Source: Treponema sp. UBA4873
Lineage (GTDB): Bacteria > Spirochaetota > Spirochaetia > Treponematales > Treponemataceae
DNA: 64,000 bases
Reading direction: 5' to 3'
Assembly (NCBI GenBank): GCA_002399405.1
Contig: DHDP01000012.1
Span: 62,001-126,000, forward strand
This document shows, one piece after another, positions 37,319 through 46,376 of this stretch. Position 1 is the first letter of the stretch; each line of letters starts with the position of its first letter. The notes under the pieces were generated by a model that saw only the letters and a list, made by a program, of their open reading frames with translations, was not told the origin of the DNA and searched no databases. The translations under genes and the position numbers were made by a program.

Positions 37319-39640
37319 TCAGTTTACTCCGCTGTTCACAGCATGCGTTGTCGTAAGCGTTTTCCCGTCGGCGACCAGTTTTTTGCCGCCAATCATCACC
37401 TGACGGTCGTTTACTTTGATTTCCACCTGGAAAAAGACGTCCGCACTGATTTCCTTTTCCTTGACGGCGGACGGCTCGGTTCCTTCGAGAACGACGGGAG
37501 TACCGGGAGCGGCCCACGGAGCCGTAAGAGGTTCGACGCACGCTTTTCCGCTTTCGTCTGTATAGTCCGCAGCGAGAAGCATGCCGCGGCTTTCGATGCC
37601 GCGCAGTTTACGCGGTGCAAGGTTGTCCGCCAGGATGATGTGCCTGCCGAGCAGGTCTTCCGGCTTCAGATACGGAACAAGTCCGCTCTGAATCACGCGT
37701 TCGTTTCCGCTTCCGTCGTCGAGATGTTCGATATACAGTTTGTCTGATTCGGGGTTGCGGTCTACCTGTATGATTTTTGCGACTTTGAGCGCAATGTATT
37801 TGTTGAAGTGCGCGGGCATGTCGGCTGCAAGCGGAAGTTCTTCTTTTTTCTTCTCCGTCTTTTTTTCCTGATGTCTGTTTTTATTTTCGTTTTCCTTACG
37901 GTCCTTCTGGTTTCCGGAGAATTTTTCGCGGAATGCAAGCATCGTCTTCTGATCCATCGGCGTAAAGTACACTTCCGTCGGACCGATATCAGAAAGTCCA
38001 TCGGTTTTCCCGAGATCGTTCCACGTAAGCGCACCGGATGCGGCAGGTTGTCCCGTACGGCTGTCGAAAATCGTTTTCCCGAAGAAAGACGCGACCTTCT
38101 GTGCGTACTGCGGCAGGTACGGCTGAGCCATAATCATAAGGTCCTTAATGACGTAGCAGAGATTGTGGATGAGGTATGCGGCCTTTTCAGGCTCTGTTGT
38201 ACGCGTCTTCCACGGTTCCGCGGCCTGAAACGCTTTGTTAGCGATGTCGCTTATAACGAACAGTTCGTGGAACGCGTCCCGCAATTCAGCCCACTCGAGC
38301 AGGCCCGTAATTTTCTGTTCGTGCCCGCGGACCTGAGCCCACAGCTCTTCATCGACAGGAGCATCGGGGATTTTGCCGTCGTAGTATTTACTTACAAAAA
38401 GCAGCGTACGATTAACAAGATTGCCCAGATTACCGATAAGCTCGCTGTTGTATTTTTCCTGGAAATCCTTCCATGTAAACTGATAGTCCGATTTTTCAGG
38501 CCGGTTGTAGAAAATGTAGAAACGCCATGCATCGGCCGGAATTCCGCTTTCCTTCGCGTCCGTTCCGAACACGCCAATGCCGCGCGACTTGCTGAATTTT
38601 CCGTCCTCATAGTTGAGGAATTCGGTCGAGCTCATGTGATACAGCTTCGTCCAGTCGCGTCCCGAGCCGATAAGGCTCGACGGGAAAATGACCGTATGGA
38701 ACGGAATGTTGTCCTTCCCGATGAACTGGAACAAATCCACATTCGGTTTTCCCTTTGCTTCCTCCGATTCGGACGGAAGCCACCAGCTCCTGTAATCAAA
38801 CGACGTCTTTCCGTCCGCATCAAGTTCGTCCGCGAGCTGTTTCGTAATCGAAATATAGCCTATAGGAGCGTCGAACCATACGTAGAATACTTTATTCTCG
38901 TATCCCTCTTTCGGAACAGGAATGCCCCATTTTAAGTCGCGTGTAATGGCGCGTTCGTTGAGTCCGTCGCGTATCCACGCCTTTGTCATCTGGATTGCGT
39001 TTGCAGACCATCTTCCCTCGGAGCACGCCTTCTCCATCCATTCGTTTAATTTCGGAGCGATTGCGGGAAGGTCTATATAGAGATGCTTCGTTTCGCGCAC
39101 TTCGGGAGTCGCGCCGCATGTGTTGCACCGCGGATTTTTAAGGTCGATCGGATCGAGCAGCGAGCCGCACTTGTCGCACTGATCTCCGCGCGCATCTTCA
39201 TAGCCGCACTTAGGGCACGTGCCGCGCACGTATCGGTCCGCAAGAAACATTTTACAGTTGGGACAATAGAGCTGCTTCGTTGTGTGCTCGTGTATGTAGC
39301 CGTTTTTATCCAGGTCGATGAATATTTCCTGGGTGATTTCTTTTATTTCCTCGTTCGACGTGCGTCCGAATTTGTCGAACGCAATGTCGAACCAGTCGTA
39401 AATTTCTGTATGGAGCTTGTAGTAATAGTCGCAGAGTTCCCGGGGGCTCTTGTGTTCTTCGAGCGCCTTCGTTTCGGTTGCCGTACCGTACTCGTCCGTT
39501 CCGCAGATGTACAGCGTGTCGTAACCGCGGCTACGGCAGAAACGGGCAAAAACGTCAGCAGAGAGCATTTGTATAAGGTTTCCGAGATGCGGAACGTTAT
39601 TTACGTAAGGTAAAGCAGAGGTAATAAGTCTTCTATTCAT
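37319..39640 (-). CDS. metG: Methionyl-tRNA synthetase with C-terminal tRNA-binding domain
   Basis: Charges tRNA-Met in the cytoplasm. The 773-aa protein has the HIGH-type motif PHLGN near residue 17, a zinc domain with four CxxC pairs (about residues 125-185), the KFSKSRGIGV form of KMSKS, the anticodon-binding helical domain, a Lys/Glu-rich linker of about 40 residues, and the EMAP/Trbp111-like tRNA-binding domain at the end (VDRNPESDKLYIEHLDDG). The start ATG is preceded by no ribosome site but by a consensus promoter only eight bases away. It heads a likely operon with femX, rnz and the Gld-like exporter. Confidence 0.96.
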   Translation of the reverse strand: MNRRLITSALPYVNNVPHLGNLIQMLSADVFARFCRSRGYDTLYICGTDEYGTATETKALEEHKSPRELCDYYYKLHTEIYDWFDIAFDKFGRTSNEEIKEITQEIFIDLDKNGYIHEHTTKQLYCPNCKMFLADRYVRGTCPKCGYEDARGDQCDKCGSLLDPIDLKNPRCNTCGATPEVRETKHLYIDLPAIAPKLNEWMEKACSEGRWSANAIQMTKAWIRDGLNERAITRDLKWGIPVPKEGYENKVFYVWFDAPIGYISITKQLADELDADGKTSFDYRSWWLPSESEEAKGKPNVDLFQFIGKDNIPFHTVIFPSSLIGSGRDWTKLYHMSSTEFLNYEDGKFSKSRGIGVFGTDAKESGIPADAWRFYIFYNRPEKSDYQFTWKDFQEKYNSELIGNLGNLVNRTLLFVSKYYDGKIPDAPVDEELWAQVRGHEQKITGLLEWAELRDAFHELFVISDIANKAFQAAEPWKTRTTEPEKAAYLIHNLCYVIKDLMIMAQPYLPQYAQKVASFFGKTIFDSRTGQPAASGALTWNDLGKTDGLSDIGPTEVYFTPMDQKTMLAFREKFSGNQKDRKENENKNRHQEKKTEKKKEELPLAADMPAHFNKYIALKVAKIIQVDRNPESDKLYIEHLDDGSGNERVIQSGLVPYLKPEDLLGRHIILADNLAPRKLRGIESRGMLLAADYTDESGKACVEPLTAPWAAPGTPVVLEGTEPSAVKEKEISADVFFQVEIKVNDRQVMIGGKKLVADGKTLTTTHAVNSGVN

Positions 39641-39648
39641 GGTGAACT

Positions 39649-39677
39649 ATTATAGATTTTTTAGGATATATGGTCAA
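39649..39677 (-). promoter_or_regulatory. Consensus promoter of metG, predicting a leaderless mRNA
   Basis: On the minus strand TTGACC (39677-39672), a 17-bp spacer and TATAAT (39654-39649). The ATG of metG (39640) begins eight bases after the -10 box, so the expected start point falls on or within two bases of the ATG. Confidence 0.85.
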
Positions 39678-39695
39678 CGTAACGCAAAAAACGCA

Positions 39696-41717
39696 TTATT
39701 TCCGCTTCTCAGTTTTTTTCGTCCCTTTCCGGTTAATGTTGAGAATGCTGAAATTGACTGTCTTTTCCATTTCCATGCCAGGTTCGAGCTGTACCGGCCA
39801 GAACATGGCAGTGGCAAACGTCATTTCCGCAGGCACTATTTTTGTTCCGTTGTATTCAGGGCGCATGAAAATAATCGGAACAAAAGAAAACCCGCAGTTT
39901 TCGTTCGGCTCGAACATGAACGAGAGTCCGTTTTCGGAATCCGAAATCTGGACTGCGGAAACGTCAGCGAGCGAACCGGAGCGGTCTAGTTCGCTCGCTG
40001 ATTTCGTCGTATCTATTTCCTGTTTCTGCGCGGAAGTGACTATTTCCACTTTGTACGGTGCAAAATTCTCTTCGGCGTAATTTGTCTGGGTAAAATTCGA
40101 TTCAACGACGAAATTCGCATGCAGAGGTGCGCCGCTTTCATTCTTCAGGATATACTGAATCGTGAATCCGTTCGAATTAGCCAGATACTTTTTCCTGAGA
40201 CTCACGCCCTGCTTCCGTTCGCCGAATTCGGCCTGCGCCTGAAGCTGAATCTCATTGTGCTGACCCGAAAAACGCGTTTCACAGTACTGCATCTGTGAAA
40301 ATATTCCCGTTCCGGCAGGTTTATTCTGCAGATAATTCTCCATATCGCCGTCGGTAAAAATATGGTCGACGAACATTCCGCGGTAATAATCGTCGGTGCA
40401 TCCGTCGAATTCTTCAATGCGGCTCGGATTATCCGCATAATTGCTCGCGCTCTGCATAACGTCGAGTTCGCAGATTTCACCGCCGCGGAGTTTTATACAT
40501 GACGTATAGTTGAGCATCCGGCAGATGTATTCGTCCGTTCCGTCACTGTTGTAATCGAAACTTGAAACAGATTCATCAAAATCGCCGCAGCAGCGGATGA
40601 TGCTTTCCGCTTCATTCAGATATCTGTACGCTTTCTGGCGGTACAGCGAATTGACAAGCGAACCTTTAGATGTACAGACGAAACCTTCGCCGTTCTGCGC
40701 CGCCCACAGTTTTTCGCGCGCAGCCTTTTTCCGCGCCTTGTCTCCGTGGCACTGATTTATAAGCATGCTCACATACAGCATGCGGCAGCACAGCGCCTGA
40801 CTCTGCGGATATGTCTGAAGAAAATCGTAAATGGTAACGGGATATCCGTCGCTTTTCGTCACCGCCGTATAGGGAATTTTTGCCCACTGCGCAATATCTG
40901 CGCTCATGCCTGCCGTAATAAAAGCCGGCACGCGGACCGGCACTGTTTTCAGGTATGACGAGGGATACGAAAAACGTATTGAGCCGCTGAATTTCTCTTT
41001 CGCGGTCTCATGGATGGAAAGAAGATATCCGCTTTTGAGCAGTTCGCGGAATTCTTCGTGAGTAAACTGCACGTCGATGTACCGCTCGCTCACTGTGTTG
41101 TCGTAATCGTCGCCGCGAACGTTTTTTTTCACTGCGGTAAACATCGACGACAGGTACTCTTCCGCAGGAAGCTCCGCCGACGGTTTGAATTTCCGGTACA
41201 GCGGTATAATGTCGATCGATTTTCCGCGGTCCGCCATAATGACGGGCAGATACATACGTTTTGCGGGAGGTATGACCGAGCTGTCGAGCATGACGTATTC
41301 CATACCGCACGTTTCGAGACTTGTAACAAGCGACGTATCCCAGCTGCTTGCACAGAGCGTCATACCCCGCGGACGTTTGCCCGTCGTCTGACGTATCTCC
41401 GCCGACAGCATGTCGACCTGACCGCTGCGGTCAATCGGAAACAGAAGCGGAAAAACGGGATTATAAAATCCGCCGCCGAGTACTTCCACCTGTTTTCTGT
41501 TCGTAAGCTGCTGCAGGATTTCCAGAAATTCAGGATGATTCTTTTTAAAAAACTGAATCTGATTCCCGTTAAACGAAAAAAACATGCTGTAATCAGGATG
41601 AGAATATAAAAATGTAGCTGCGGGTTTATACACATCCAGATAATCTTTTTCACTATCGGGAAGTGTCATGCCGGCCGGCGCAGATTCCAGACCGAAACAG
41701 ACACAAACTGAATTCAT
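39696..41717 (-). CDS. GH57-like protein with DUF1926-type C-terminus, probably catalytically inactive
   Basis: The 673-aa protein has the layout of GH57 4-alpha-glucanotransferases: the (beta/alpha) barrel with VEVLGGGFYNPVFPLL, then RPRGMTLCASSWDTSL and YVMLDSS, and a C-terminal beta domain from about residue 400. In active members the third motif reads WLAERVW with the nucleophile Glu; here that position is Ala. The fourth motif DDGEKFG with the acid/base Asp is also not present (the region reads YIDVQFTHEEFREL). So it may bind glucan rather than cut it, or have another role. It follows rnfB by 19 bp; there is no ribosome site near the ATG, and AGGAG lies 24 bases away. Confidence 0.78.
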   Translation of the reverse strand: MNSVCVCFGLESAPAGMTLPDSEKDYLDVYKPAATFLYSHPDYSMFFSFNGNQIQFFKKNHPEFLEILQQLTNRKQVEVLGGGFYNPVFPLLFPIDRSGQVDMLSAEIRQTTGKRPRGMTLCASSWDTSLVTSLETCGMEYVMLDSSVIPPAKRMYLPVIMADRGKSIDIIPLYRKFKPSAELPAEEYLSSMFTAVKKNVRGDDYDNTVSERYIDVQFTHEEFRELLKSGYLLSIHETAKEKFSGSIRFSYPSSYLKTVPVRVPAFITAGMSADIAQWAKIPYTAVTKSDGYPVTIYDFLQTYPQSQALCCRMLYVSMLINQCHGDKARKKAAREKLWAAQNGEGFVCTSKGSLVNSLYRQKAYRYLNEAESIIRCCGDFDESVSSFDYNSDGTDEYICRMLNYTSCIKLRGGEICELDVMQSASNYADNPSRIEEFDGCTDDYYRGMFVDHIFTDGDMENYLQNKPAGTGIFSQMQYCETRFSGQHNEIQLQAQAEFGERKQGVSLRKKYLANSNGFTIQYILKNESGAPLHANFVVESNFTQTNYAEENFAPYKVEIVTSAQKQEIDTTKSASELDRSGSLADVSAVQISDSENGLSFMFEPNENCGFSFVPIIFMRPEYNGTKIVPAEMTFATAMFWPVQLEPGMEMEKTVNFSILNINRKGTKKTEKRK

Positions 41718-41736
41718 CTATAATTTATTTTACGAA

Positions 41737-42342
41737 CTAACTCCTGGTAAACATTCTATAGCAAGTCCGCCATATTTTAAAGCCTTTTTTTATAGGAATT
41801 TCTATATTCTGCATTTTTTTATAATCGGAGCATTCAGTGAGACTTTCTTCCGTATTGCTGCACATTTCATACGCTTTCGTATTCAGAGGCAGCAGCTTTA
41901 TTATGTGCTTAGGGCATGCCTCAATGCAGTTACCGCAGCCGCAGCATAAATTTGTAACTACAGCCGTGTCGTTTTTTATGACGATTGCTTCCTGCGGGCA
42001 GACTTTCACACAATCGCCGAGTCCTATACATGAAAATCTGCAGTCGTTTAGGGACTCGTACGTCTGGCTGATGATTTTACAGCTCTGCCCCGGGTTATAA
42101 TTCAGTCTTTGAGTGCTGAATTTTTTGTCCGGAGAGCATAGAACGACGGCACGTTTCGTTATGTCAGTATGCTGTTCGGTATCGGGAATGACATATTTTA
42201 ACTCCATCTCCGAAAAAAGCGGATTGTCGACTGAAAAAGACTGCGTTTTCAATGCGGGCAGCAGAATGGCAAACATAAAAAACAATATGAGGACAAGCAG
42301 AAGAATAAGCAGAAATACGAGAACCATTGAAAGAATCATCAA
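41737..42342 (-). CDS. rnfB: RnfB-like ferredoxin subunit, lacking the N-terminal Fe-S domain
   Basis: Electron-transfer subunit of the Rnf-type membrane complex. The 201-aa protein has one N-terminal membrane helix, then RnfB-like sequence leading to a two-cluster ferredoxin: CRFSCIGLGDCVKVCP and CCGCGNCIEACP. The CIGLGDC form is typical of RnfB. The usual first 4Fe-4S domain between the helix and this part (with a CGxCGYxxC-like motif) is absent; only about 30 cysteine-free residues stand there. The start overlaps rnfA by ATGA. It is the last gene of the cluster. Confidence 0.83.
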   Translation of the reverse strand: MMILSMVLVFLLILLLVLILFFMFAILLPALKTQSFSVDNPLFSEMELKYVIPDTEQHTDITKRAVVLCSPDKKFSTQRLNYNPGQSCKIISQTYESLNDCRFSCIGLGDCVKVCPQEAIVIKNDTAVVTNLCCGCGNCIEACPKHIIKLLPLNTKAYEMCSNTEESLTECSDYKKMQNIEIPIKKGFKIWRTCYRMFTRS

Positions 42343-42899
42343 AGCACCCCCTGGTTAAGCCACGACACGTTCCACACAGCAAGACTGATGATAACGACCG
42401 CCATCGTAAGCATAATAAGGCTTTTTTTCTTCATCCTGTCGTTGCGCGGACGCGCGCATTCAATCCGTTTTCTGAGAGCGGACATGACGGGCAGAATTAT
42501 GAGGAGCGACAGTATGCAGCCTGACGCGGCAATGACCGCGTTTATCAGGTCAGTACTTTCATTCAGCGCAAGCAGAATCACAAGGTAGGAAACACCGAAT
42601 TCCGACGTTTTGAATCCTGTCGTGATTCGTATAAGCACTTCCACAAAAACCGAAACAGACAGAAAAATCAGGAGCGCAACAAGCGGATACAGTTCCACGA
42701 GACCTGCGGGAATGAGCAGTTCCATGATTATTACCCATGACAGCGCCGTTGAACAAAGAATTGTTATCGCGTTTTTTATTGTCAGAAAGAACAGCGTTTT
42801 GTCCATCGAGCGGCTCAGTACGGTCGTTCTGTTCAAACCTATTCCGTAGACAAGCACTGCAGAACAATAAAATAAATAATACAGAATTATATCAATCAT
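42339..42899 (-). CDS. rnfA: RnfA-like membrane subunit
   Basis: One of the two related six-helix membrane subunits that form the core of Rnf/Nqr complexes. About 186 aa, almost entirely membrane-spanning. NRTTVLSRSMDKTLFFLTIKNAITIL corresponds to the conserved cytoplasmic/half-helix region with the cluster-binding cysteine of RnfA nearby (ILCSTALSW). The ATG at 42899 is chosen because GGAGCAGGA stands just before it; an upstream ATG would extend ten residues into rnfE. Overlaps both neighbours. Confidence 0.8.
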   Translation of the reverse strand: MIDIILYYLFYCSAVLVYGIGLNRTTVLSRSMDKTLFFLTIKNAITILCSTALSWVIIMELLIPAGLVELYPLVALLIFLSVSVFVEVLIRITTGFKTSEFGVSYLVILLALNESTDLINAVIAASGCILSLLIILPVMSALRKRIECARPRNDRMKKKSLIMLTMAVVIISLAVWNVSWLNQGVL

Positions 42900-43509
42900 T
42901 TTCCTGCTCCGCTTTTTCGACAATTGCAAATTTATTAATTATGTACACATACAGAATAAGAATACCTGAAGTGCAGACGAGTGCTCCGGGAATGGTCGCA
43001 AAAAAAACAAGTGCGTTGATTTTACCTGAATCAAACAGAACTTTCTCGTACACGCCGTGACCCGTCAGTAACGTTATTGTCCCGAATCCCGCGACATCCC
43101 TGAAAAGGAAAAAAACAAGCGCAAATACCGAATAGGACAAACTGTGAAGCATATTCCGCGAAACGGCCCTGCCGAGGGACTGCTGTTCCTCGCCGAACAT
43201 ATACCCGATCAGAAAGGAAGATACGGTTGGTAAATACAATACAAAACCAAGCTGCACGGCCATTTCGGGAACAGTCGTCACGAGAATCTGCCGCATAAAC
43301 ATTGTCACTGCAATCATCACCGAAAGAATCAGCACGTTTCCCGTCGTCTGAAGATTGAACCGGTTTATAAAAGCCCTTACGAGCGTTCCGACGAGCATAA
43401 GCAGGTTGAGTTCGAGGACAAGTACTACACCGCATGCAAATCGTCCCGGAGCGGGAACAATCATGGCAAGAGTTGCCGCAATATATACATATATTGATTT
43501 TTTATTCAT
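42892..43509 (-). CDS. rnfE: RnfE-like membrane subunit
   Basis: The second member of the RnfA/RnfE pair. About 205 aa with six membrane helices. It carries LELNLLMLVGTLVRAFIN and FGTITLLTGHGVYEKV, patterns of the RnfE/NqrD type. ATG 43509 follows GGAGGAGCGGGGA, which decides the start. A central cysteine next to the RnfE-type GCxPxI motif is not obvious; the first helix has FACGVVLVLELNL, which is probably the cluster ligand. Overlaps rnfG by eight bases. Confidence 0.78.
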   Translation of the reverse strand: MNKKSIYVYIAATLAMIVPAPGRFACGVVLVLELNLLMLVGTLVRAFINRFNLQTTGNVLILSVMIAVTMFMRQILVTTVPEMAVQLGFVLYLPTVSSFLIGYMFGEEQQSLGRAVSRNMLHSLSYSVFALVFFLFRDVAGFGTITLLTGHGVYEKVLFDSGKINALVFFATIPGALVCTSGILILYVYIINKFAIVEKAEQEND

Positions 43510-43990
43510 TATTTCCCCGCTCCTCCGCATTCTTTACAATATCGGGAATGCGTTTAATCCAGAAATTTATTTTAGCATTGTCCGTCCCGTTCCCTATCAG
43601 TTTCCTGACTCTTCCGTGAAGGCCCGATATTCCGACAAATCTCGCGCCCGCTTTTTCAGAATACACAAAGACAGCGGGAAACGGACCGTACATGGTTTCA
43701 ATTCTCAGCATCAGAACGTACCCTTTCGCTCCGCTGTCTTTTCTTCGCACCTGAAAACAGGCCGCACTCAGCGCTGCAGGCGCCTTTATTCCGACGTATT
43801 CTCCTATAATCCATTCTCCCGGTTCTTCTTCCTCCAGAACGGTGCCGACTTTCTCTTTTAGGCCGGTCCGCCATTCGTTTTCGGATAGAACGACGAAAAC
43901 AATAAGAAGCGCAAATATTCCCACAAGGGCACCCGCAAGTATCCCGTATTCTTTCAATAATTTTTTTGAAGAATTTTCCGTATCCATCAT
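43502..43990 (-). CDS. rnfG: RnfG-like subunit without the flavin attachment motif
   Basis: A 162-aa protein with one N-terminal membrane helix (about residues 16-37) and a periplasmic FMN-binding-like domain (GYVLMLRIETMYGPFPAVFVYS). Canonical RnfG ends with a SGATxT motif whose Thr carries covalent FMN. Here the matching end reads INFWIKRIPDIVKNAEE, and no S/T-G-A-T occurs anywhere. The identification rests on operon position, size and topology. Start may be ATG 43990 or the next ATG at 43987, which has better spacing from GGGAG. Confidence 0.72.
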   Translation of the reverse strand: MMDTENSSKKLLKEYGILAGALVGIFALLIVFVVLSENEWRTGLKEKVGTVLEEEEPGEWIIGEYVGIKAPAALSAACFQVRRKDSGAKGYVLMLRIETMYGPFPAVFVYSEKAGARFVGISGLHGRVRKLIGNGTDNAKINFWIKRIPDIVKNAEERGNNE

Positions 43991-45063
43991 ACGCTCCCTT
44001 CGTTTTTTAAATTTTCATCAAGCATACTGTACAGGGCTTTTTTGTCGCTTCTGTCTTCAGCAGCCTGAATCAGAGGAGAAATAATATTTGCGCAAAGAAT
44101 CGTAAAAACAATACCGACGGAGGACGTCCCGCAGCCGGCAATGAGAAATGCGAATACGCCGCATATAATTCCGTATACCGTCTTTCCGGCGTACGTGAGA
44201 GGTGTCGTTCCGTACCACTGAACGACAAATACGGAACTAAAAAGCGTTCCGCTTGTAAGAAGTGCAAGGAGTATGTCTCCCTGTCCCGCCGCACCTCCGC
44301 AGATAAGAGGACCTGCAAAACGTACAAGAATGCCGTATGTCGCAACAAAGCATACAGGTATGAGCATGCTCAGCATTCCCGATGAGAACAGCACAATCGA
44401 GGAAATAAGCGTAATAAGGTTAAATCTGAAAGCGGGAATAATTGAATGCGTATCCCACAGCATTGAAATGTATCCGTCGGGGATTGACACCTTCAGCGTT
44501 CCGAAAAGCGTATTGTTCAAAGCTTCCGTTACCGGCGGATCGAATTTCAAAACAGGAAAAATTCCGCTCTGAATCAGTGTGTATGAGGGATTCCGCATCT
44601 GCAGCAGATCTTTTGTTAATACCTGGCCGGGAAACGCGTTCATGCCGACTATCCATGCGACAGCGGCAATAATCACAGATACATTGCCCCATGCATTCGC
44701 AAATCCTCCGAACATGTACTTTAAAAGAATCATCGTAAAAAACGTGATGAAGAAAACGGCGGCGGGCGGAAAGTTCGACGGCAGGAGCATTCCCGCGATG
44801 ATTCCCTGCACTGCGCTCGTCATATCGGACAAGCGGTATGATTTATGATACAGTTTGTCCGCAGCGTCCGCGCACAACGACCCCGCCAGAGCGCAGCCGA
44901 CGACGAGAAGCGCGCTGTAGCTTTCCGTTATTAACAGCATGAACAGCTGCACGGCAAGAAGAATTAACAAAGTAAGCGACGTGTTTCTGACTGATTGCGA
45001 TGCATACGTAAACGGTCGTATAAGGGTCTTATTATACAAAGTGTCTTTCGATTTTCCGAACAT
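43987..45063 (-). CDS. rnfD: RnfD-like membrane subunit without the flavin attachment motif
   Basis: About 358 aa with some nine membrane helices, of the RnfD/NqrB type: SAVQGIIAGMLLPSNFPPAAVFFITFF and KYMFGGFANAWGN near the middle, and the late GILVRFAGPLICGGAAGQGDILLALLTSGTLFSSVFV. The canonical SGATPL site for FMN is missing; the loop reads FDPPVTEALNNTLFGTLKV. The true start is ATG 45063, which shares one base with the rnfC stop and follows AAGGAG; longer frames run into rnfC. Confidence 0.82.
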   Translation of the reverse strand: MFGKSKDTLYNKTLIRPFTYASQSVRNTSLTLLILLAVQLFMLLITESYSALLVVGCALAGSLCADAADKLYHKSYRLSDMTSAVQGIIAGMLLPSNFPPAAVFFITFFTMILLKYMFGGFANAWGNVSVIIAAVAWIVGMNAFPGQVLTKDLLQMRNPSYTLIQSGIFPVLKFDPPVTEALNNTLFGTLKVSIPDGYISMLWDTHSIIPAFRFNLITLISSIVLFSSGMLSMLIPVCFVATYGILVRFAGPLICGGAAGQGDILLALLTSGTLFSSVFVVQWYGTTPLTYAGKTVYGIICGVFAFLIAGCGTSSVGIVFTILCANIISPLIQAAEDRSDKKALYSMLDENLKNEGSV

Positions 45064-46376
45064 CACTTTACTCCTTCTTTTATGAACTGCAATTTTAACA
45101 TTTTCACGGCCTGGCTGACAGGAAGGCGCGACGGACAGACGAAACTGCAGAGTCCGCAGCCGGAACAAAGCTGAGCGGATCTGACATACGCTTCACCGGC
45201 CTCCGTTCCGCCTGCTGCGTGCCTGTACAATATGTCGGGCGTCAGATTTCTCGGACATACGCTGCGGCACATGCCGCACCTGACGCAGACCGACTGGCGC
45301 TGATCGGGCACTTTCGACGCAGGAAGAAACGACACCGATTTTACATATTTCGTTATCGGGGTATCAAGACTGCCCGCGGACCATCCGCTTATAAGGCCGT
45401 TAATAATTACCGCGGCCGGAGGCACCGTAAATCCGCCGCACTGCTGCGCGAGAAATCGTACTGTCGAACCGATGCGTACTTTGAGCATGCCTGAAGCCGG
45501 AATGCATTCGCCGGAAATATATATGTATTTGTCGATGACGGGAATACCGTCCTTAATAACGCTGCAGACTTCATACATCGTGGATGCATCGGTATATAAA
45601 TCGTCATCGGAAATATCAGAGAGCGGATAGTCCTTTGCCGATTTTCCGACAGCCTTTTTTATTTCTTTCCGAAAACCTGCGGGATATTCCTTAATGTTGA
45701 TTTTTACAAAACGTATCGGAATTGATTCATCTCCGCCTACAGCAGGAACAGGAGACTCCGAATCGATCATAAAAACGATTCCGCCCGCTTCTGCGGCGCG
45801 CGCCGTTATAAGCGCACCGGTATATATCTCATCGGGAAACGCCGACGACAGGAGCGAATCAGTCACGCGCGTCGGATCGTCGTCGTACAGCCGCACAACG
45901 AGAAGGCGCGGTTTTCTTTTCCGTGCAGCGCCGATTTCCATGGCGAGCGAAACAGGTTCCGTCGTGTTGAACGTGTTTACAACGCCTCTGTCGGAAAGCT
46001 GCTGAATAATAGTGGCGGGCGGAAGAATCGTCCAGTCGACGGTGATTTTTTTCTTGCCGAGATACGTAAATGATCCGGCCAGCCTTATCTTTACAGCTTC
46101 ACCCTGCCGTCCGTCGGGGCACGTGCATAATACGATATCTTCCACGACACCCGGAACGGGAGAATGTATTTTTGCAGGATTCCCGGACAGCGAATCGGTA
46201 CGGGGGACTGCGATAATCTGCCCTTCGCGTACTGTGTCTCCTTTTTTTACGAGACTTGAACACCTGTATCCCGTTTCCTGCGAAAGCGGTACCGTCACAA
46301 CCCGCGGAAGAAATGCATTGACTGCGTCTTTAAGAAGTCTCCGCTTGTCTGCATAAACAACAGGAATTATTTTCAT
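45063..46376 (-). CDS. rnfC: RnfC-like ferredoxin subunit without the GGAGFPT motif
   Basis: Peripheral cytoplasmic subunit. The 437-aa protein has the N-terminal barrel-sandwich domain (PLSQETGYRCSSLVKKGDTVREGQIIA), a middle domain and two 4Fe-4S clusters near the end: CVRCGMCRSVCP and CSGCGLCSFVCP. In canonical RnfC the middle domain starts with a GGAGFPT loop for FMN and NADH; here the same place reads LSDRGVVNTFNTTEPVS. So NADH or FMN binding by the usual site is doubtful. It overlaps the 467-aa membrane protein gene by ATGA. Confidence 0.84.
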   Translation of the reverse strand: MKIIPVVYADKRRLLKDAVNAFLPRVVTVPLSQETGYRCSSLVKKGDTVREGQIIAVPRTDSLSGNPAKIHSPVPGVVEDIVLCTCPDGRQGEAVKIRLAGSFTYLGKKKITVDWTILPPATIIQQLSDRGVVNTFNTTEPVSLAMEIGAARKRKPRLLVVRLYDDDPTRVTDSLLSSAFPDEIYTGALITARAAEAGGIVFMIDSESPVPAVGGDESIPIRFVKINIKEYPAGFRKEIKKAVGKSAKDYPLSDISDDDLYTDASTMYEVCSVIKDGIPVIDKYIYISGECIPASGMLKVRIGSTVRFLAQQCGGFTVPPAAVIINGLISGWSAGSLDTPITKYVKSVSFLPASKVPDQRQSVCVRCGMCRSVCPRNLTPDILYRHAAGGTEAGEAYVRSAQLCSGCGLCSFVCPSRLPVSQAVKMLKLQFIKEGVK

